DNA of 35,748 nt, from NCBI GenBank assembly GCA_019359765.1, contig JAHHGU010000055.1, positions 1 to 35,748 on the forward strand, given 5' to 3'. Numbering within the stretch: position 1 is the first letter of the stretch; every line of letters starts with the position of its first letter. Positions 32,916 through 35,748 of the stretch are shown in pieces. Position numbers and translations under genes: made by a program. The notes under the pieces are model-generated. The model saw only the letters and a program-made list of their open reading frames with translations. It searched no databases and had not been told where the DNA came from. The DNA is from Aphanothece sp. CMT-3BRIN-NPC111. Lineage in GTDB: Bacteria; Cyanobacteriota; Cyanobacteriia; Cyanobacteriales; JAHHGU01.

Positions 32916-33767
32916 TTACTTACCCGTGCCATAAAGTTTCGGATGTGGCGGCCCTGGTTCCGGTTCCGGGCCTAGCGGTTGAGGATTCGCCACATACTCA
33001 AACTCGCCTTTACCGTCCATCGATTTACCCTTAGCCCAGCGACCTTCGGCACTTTGCTCGCCCTCTGAGTGATTCCAGAACTGGTAGGAATGCTCGGACT
33101 TCTCCAAGTTCTGTGGGAAGGCACCTGGAACAGGCGTTGTTTCCAGTCCGGAGTCTTCCAGATCCTCGATTGCCGCTAGCCATAGGTTTTGGTGCATTGT
33201 GTCGCGGGCAATTAAGAAGCTGAGCGTATCTTTGACACCTGGATCGTCTGACATCTCATACAGACGCACCGCCTGTAATCGACCTTGTGATTCTGCATGC
33301 AGATTAGACCGGAAATCTGCCAACAAATTGCCACTAGAGACCATGAAGCGACCGTTCCACGGATAACCAACGCTGTCACTTGGGGTAGCACCCAAACCTG
33401 ACATAATTGCGTGCTGTGGGTTCATGGTTCCCATAATCACATCCCGTGGGTTTTGACCTCCCATGACCGCACCCACGATCGCATCTTGGACACCTTCCTC
33501 TTGCGCCGATACAGGAGCCTTGTCCAGCAGATGGGCAATCATTGTTGCCAAAATCTCGATATGTCCAATTTCCTCTGTACCGACATCAAGCAGCATATCT
33601 CGGTACTTGGCAGGCCCTCGGCAGTTCCAGCCCTGAAATAGGTACTGCATCATGACGGTCATCTCCCCAAACACGCCGCCTATAAGTTCCTGGACATTCT
33701 TGGCGTAAATTGGATCGGGTCGTTCAGGTCGAGTGTAATACTGGAGGTGCTTTTTGTGATAAAACAT
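32916..33767 (-). CDS. Manganese catalase
   Basis: A 283-residue non-haem catalase that breaks down hydrogen peroxide at a di-manganese centre. The ligand set is complete: E35 in GEMTVMMQY, E66 and H69 in TEEIGHIE, E159 in HAESQGR and H192 in DTMHQN, within a four-helix ferritin-like core. The positions agree with those known for bacterial Mn-catalases. The C-terminal Pro/Gly-rich tail (PLGPEPEPGPPHPKL) is typical of the larger members. Mn-catalases of this type are common in desiccation-tolerant cyanobacteria. The ATG at 33767 has AGGA 11 bases upstream. It stands alone and is followed by a terminator hairpin. Confidence 0.95.
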   Translation of the reverse strand: MFYHKKHLQYYTRPERPDPIYAKNVQELIGGVFGEMTVMMQYLFQGWNCRGPAKYRDMLLDVGTEEIGHIEILATMIAHLLDKAPVSAQEEGVQDAIVGAVMGGQNPRDVIMGTMNPQHAIMSGLGATPSDSVGYPWNGRFMVSSGNLLADFRSNLHAESQGRLQAVRLYEMSDDPGVKDTLSFLIARDTMHQNLWLAAIEDLEDSGLETTPVPGAFPQNLEKSEHSYQFWNHSEGEQSAEGRWAKGKSMDGKGEFEYVANPQPLGPEPEPGPPHPKLYGTGK

Positions 33768-34077
33768 TGTTTTTATTCCTAAATTGCTTCTTACTTTTGG
33801 AGAACATCAGCGTGTTGATAAACACTTTTCTGACAAATCTTAGCAACACTTTAAACTTGATGATTGTGTCGCTTCTTTCTTCTAGGTAACTATTTAAATC
33901 TTTGCTGTTCGTCAGCCTGTGGGAATACAAAACTTTTATCAATATATATACGTGTTTTTTACTAAGATGTGAGGCTTATCACTATAGTTACTACTTAAGG
34001 CTAACCATAAGCAATTGATGTAAAAATATCGTGCAATGATTAGATTTATTAAACACAAACGGTAATTATATACGACT

Positions 34078-34175
34078 CTTAAATGATTCATGAATTTCTA
34101 CCCTTCGGTTGTGGTCGTCCCCCTTATGAAGGTAAACTCCATAGGGGTATACTTACGTTTCATAAATCATTTAGG
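34078..34175. repeat. 98-bp MITE-like unit with 17-bp inverted ends
   Basis: CTTAAATGATTCATGAA at 34078-34094 pairs with 34159-34175 at 15 of 17 positions. Inside it lies a second inverted pair, CCCCTTAT and ATAGGGG (about 34120-34147). TTAGGATTGCTATA-type edges are common in cyanobacterial dispersed repeats. Confidence 0.55.
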
Positions 34176-34449
34176 ATTGCTATATAAACTTCATTTAACT
34201 AAAGCTACTTAATTATTCGTTTGATGCGTAGAGTGTAAGCGTTACCCATCAAACCTTTGCAACTGTTGGGTTTTGTACCAAGGACTCAACCTACTAGTGC
34301 TTATTTAGAAGAGAACATCGCGGCGGCGGCAGTGACGCTGACTCACTGCTGGGAATTGAAAGCATTACAAGTTGAATCGCTTCGTTCCCGTTGAGGAAGT
34401 TAGCCAAGGGAAATGGGCTGCTGATCTTGTTGGTTGGGTTAACCTCTTT

Positions 34450-34477
34450 TTGACACTCCCACGGCCTCCCGTCATTC
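34450..34477 (-). mobile_element. Possible IS200/IS605 right-end remnant
   Basis: Read on the - strand this runs GAATGACGGG to GAGTGTCAA, sharing the GAAT start and GTGTCAA end of the right ends at 12467 and 20235, with an ACGG/CCGT stem. No tnpB sequence is attached. It lies 56 bp upstream of the GST start. The call is weak. Confidence 0.3.
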
Positions 34478-34532
34478 TCTGTAACCCAACATCTTCATTC
34501 AAAATCTTAGTTGCTTCTAAAAGAATAATCTG

Positions 34533-35210
34533 ATGCTCACTGTCCACCACTTGAACAACTCCCGTTCCCAGCGCATACTCTGGTTGCTGGAAGAACTCGG
34601 ACTAGAATACGAAATCAAGCGCTACGAGCGCGACCCGAAAACCATGCTGGCACCAGCATCATTGCGCGAGGTGCATCCGCTCGGTAAGTCGCCTGTAATT
34701 ACCGACGGCACTCTCACCATCGCAGAATCCGGAGCCATCGTTGAGTATCTAGTCGAACACTACGGCGGCGGACGGCTGCTTCCGGCTCCGGGCACACAAG
34801 AGCGGCTGCGCTACACCTACTGGCTGCATTACGCAGAAGGCTCTGCCATGCCTCCGTTGCTGCTGAAGCTCGTTTTTGATCAAATTGAGAAAGGTTCAAT
34901 GCCCTTTTTCATGCGCCCGATTGCCAAGGCAATTACAGGTCGCGTCAAAACCTCGTTTATTGAACCTCAAATCGCGCAGCACCTAGATTATATGGAGGCG
35001 GAACTCGCAAAGAGTACGTGGTTTGCTGGCAACGAATTCACCGCAGCCGATATCCAGATGAGCTTCCCATTGGAGGCGGCGGCTGCGCGGGCAGGACTGA
35101 ATGCGAACCGTCCCAAGCTCATGGCATTCCTTAAGCGCATCCACACACGCCCAACTTACCAGCAGGCACTAGAGCGCGGCGGTGCTTATGACTTTGTGCA
35201 GTTAGCTTAA
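34533..35210 (+). CDS. Glutathione S-transferase
   Basis: A 225-residue cytosolic GST. The N-terminal thioredoxin-like domain (about 1-80) begins LTVHHLNNSRSQRILWLLEEL, where the Ser-Arg-Ser region supplies the likely catalytic Ser. It has the cis-proline and glutathione contacts in GKSPVITDG and AESGAIVEYLVEHYG. The all-helical C-terminal domain (about 90-215) contains WFAGNEFTAADIQMSFPLE, the conserved N-capping motif. It probably conjugates or reduces electrophiles or peroxides with glutathione; the exact class is not certain. The ATG at 34533 has no obvious ribosome site. It is followed by a hairpin at 35219-35255. Confidence 0.92.
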   Translation: MLTVHHLNNSRSQRILWLLEELGLEYEIKRYERDPKTMLAPASLREVHPLGKSPVITDGTLTIAESGAIVEYLVEHYGGGRLLPAPGTQERLRYTYWLHYAEGSAMPPLLLKLVFDQIEKGSMPFFMRPIAKAITGRVKTSFIEPQIAQHLDYMEAELAKSTWFAGNEFTAADIQMSFPLEAAAARAGLNANRPKLMAFLKRIHTRPTYQQALERGGAYDFVQLA

Positions 35211-35218
35211 CCGTCAAA

Positions 35219-35255
35219 ATCCCCACGCCGTCCCCTCTTAGGTGCGGCAGTGGGA
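35219..35255 (+). terminator. Probable terminator after the GST gene
   Basis: TCCCCACGCCG (near 35219-35230) and CGGCAGTGGGA (near 35244-35255) pair imperfectly around a short loop, starting about 10 bp after the GST stop. Confidence 0.5.
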
Positions 35256-35418
35256 GTATGTCATATCAAGTCTGCTTGATTAGCGATCGCATAATTCTCT
35301 TTGCGTTAGCTTTGTAAATGTTGGGTTTCGCAACATGAAATTTGGTTTAAGCCTGGTTCCCTTGTGGACGAGGTGAATTTAAAATCTAAAATCGTGTGGT
35401 CTACTTATCGAAAATTTT

Positions 35419-35748
35419 GGGTCTAAAACCCCGTCCTTCTAGGACGGCTTTTATTTGTCTTTCACTTGGTTAACTATCGTCCACACGTTCGATAACTATT
35501 TGCTATACTAGAGGCAGGAGGTGAGAGCAAGTGTTTAACCTGACATATGAGTTCCGACTAAAGCCGACAAAGGCACAGGCTGAGAAGTTCGACTTCTGGC
35601 TTGAGCAATGCCGACGCATATACAACTATGCATTGGCTGAACGCAAGGATTGGTACAAGTCGCGCTCATGTCGAGTTAACGCTTGCTCTCTCCGATCCGA
35701 GTACATCATCCCCGCCGATGCCCTGCGTCCAACGTATTACACCCAAGC
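35419..35748 (+). mobile_element. IS200/IS605-family (tnpB-type) element, left part
   Basis: The element starts with a left-end hairpin, CCGTCC/GGACGG at about 35431-35447 within 35419-35455. It has a short leader with a TTTGCTATACT-like promoter region near 35500 and a strong ribosome site AGGAGGTGA (35516-35524) before the tnpB GTG. It continues beyond the window, so the right end and the element's integrity cannot be judged. Confidence 0.75.
35531..35748 (+). CDS. tnpB: TnpB (RNA-guided endonuclease), N-terminal part, truncated by window end
   Basis: Seventy-two codons are visible, beginning MFNLTYEFRLKPTKAQAEKF with W/C-rich helix LEQCRRIYNYALAERKDWY and ending in IIPADALRPTY. This is the N-terminal OrfB_IS605 helix-turn-helix and wedge region of a TnpB subgroup distinct from the copy at 12565-13724. 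The GTG at 35531 is preceded by AGGAGGTGA at a spacing of six, and the frame is uninterrupted. TnpB cuts DNA guided by an RNA from the element's right end, aiding element retention. The RuvC residues lie outside the window. Confidence 0.85.
   Translation, partial: MFNLTYEFRLKPTKAQAEKFDFWLEQCRRIYNYALAERKDWYKSRSCRVNACSLRSEYIIPADALRPTYYTQ

Larger units (their letters stand above)
33768..34532. other. 765-bp spacer with nested inverted repeats
   Basis: No gene is supported between the divergent catalase and GST genes. It must hold both promoters. It contains a MITE-like unit at 34078-34175 and a weak IS right-end-like segment at 34450-34477. Two short - strand frames (33724-33942 and 34365-34550) have no family features and overlap the repeats or a neighbouring gene. 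Confidence 0.45.

Noticed and set aside
33724..33942. 72-codon - strand frame overlapping the Mn-catalase start
   Set aside because: Lys/Phe-rich, no motif, and it overlaps the true catalase N-terminus in another frame.
34365..34550. 61-codon - strand frame upstream of GST
   Set aside because: It overlaps the GST start and a right-end-like repeat, with no family features.
1..35748. CRISPR array, toxin-antitoxin, restriction or other defence island
   Set aside because: I saw no regularly spaced direct repeats of CRISPR type and no recognisable cas, toxin, methylase or retron genes; the tandem repeats present are heptamer-type spacer repeats.

Overview
The window is a stretch of cyanobacterial chromosome. 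The evidence is the many copies of the HIP1 octamer GCGATCGC (for example near 384, 917, 10195 and 19435), genes tied to oxygenic photosynthesis (petM of the cytochrome b6f complex, ycf39, solanesyl diphosphate synthase, an NblR-like regulator), cyanobacteria-type small proteins (DUF2949, a possible DUF5340) and heptamer-type intergenic repeats. The exact genus cannot be read from the sequence; gene content, gene-poor spacers and abundant IS debris suit a large-genome, probably filamentous or Chroococcidiopsis-like, cyanobacterium.

Layout. 1-9.0 kb: a CPA2 cation/proton antiporter, then a cell-wall and isoprenoid group on the + strand (AMIN-domain amidase, murI, sds), with a small membrane protein and a serine/alanine-glyoxylate-type aminotransferase on the - strand. 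9.0-12.1 kb: trpC and lpdA on the - strand. 12.1-13.8 kb: an island of IS200/IS605-type (tnpB-only) debris, namely a tnpB C-terminal remnant abutting lpdA and a nearly complete but twice-frameshifted element. 13.9-20.3 kb: a membrane-anchored Ser/Thr kinase, a TIGR01777-type NAD(P)-binding protein, murA, tRNA-Leu(CAG) and a SpoU-type RNA methyltransferase, with two more tnpB scraps. 20.3-24.7 kb: a secreted two-domain protein, a PaaK-like ligase, DUF2949 and a DUF192 lipoprotein. 25.0-30.4 kb: NblR-like regulator, NAD kinase, Ycf39, PetM, PdxA and a HAD phosphatase. 30.6-35.2 kb: VOC protein, DUF4385, an exported Cys-rich protein, manganese catalase and glutathione S-transferase. The window ends inside a further tnpB whose left end and ribosome binding site are intact.

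Most genes are housekeeping: peptidoglycan synthesis and remodelling (amidase, MurI, MurA), plastoquinone side-chain supply (Sds), b6f and PSII assembly (PetM, Ycf39), cofactors (NadK, PdxA), tryptophan (TrpC), and redox or oxidative defence (LpdA, Mn-catalase, GST). Convergent gene pairs are commonly separated by long hairpins built from short repeats.

I found no convincing new multi-gene system. The most notable signal is the density of tnpB-type IS debris: at least five coding traces, three right ends of one sequence type and three left-end hairpins related by compensatory base changes. One right end lies immediately upstream of lpdA and supplies its most SD-like sequence. Other items worth checking are an unclear murA start (possible AUU), the degenerate receiver pocket of the NblR-like regulator, and several MITE-like inverted repeats.
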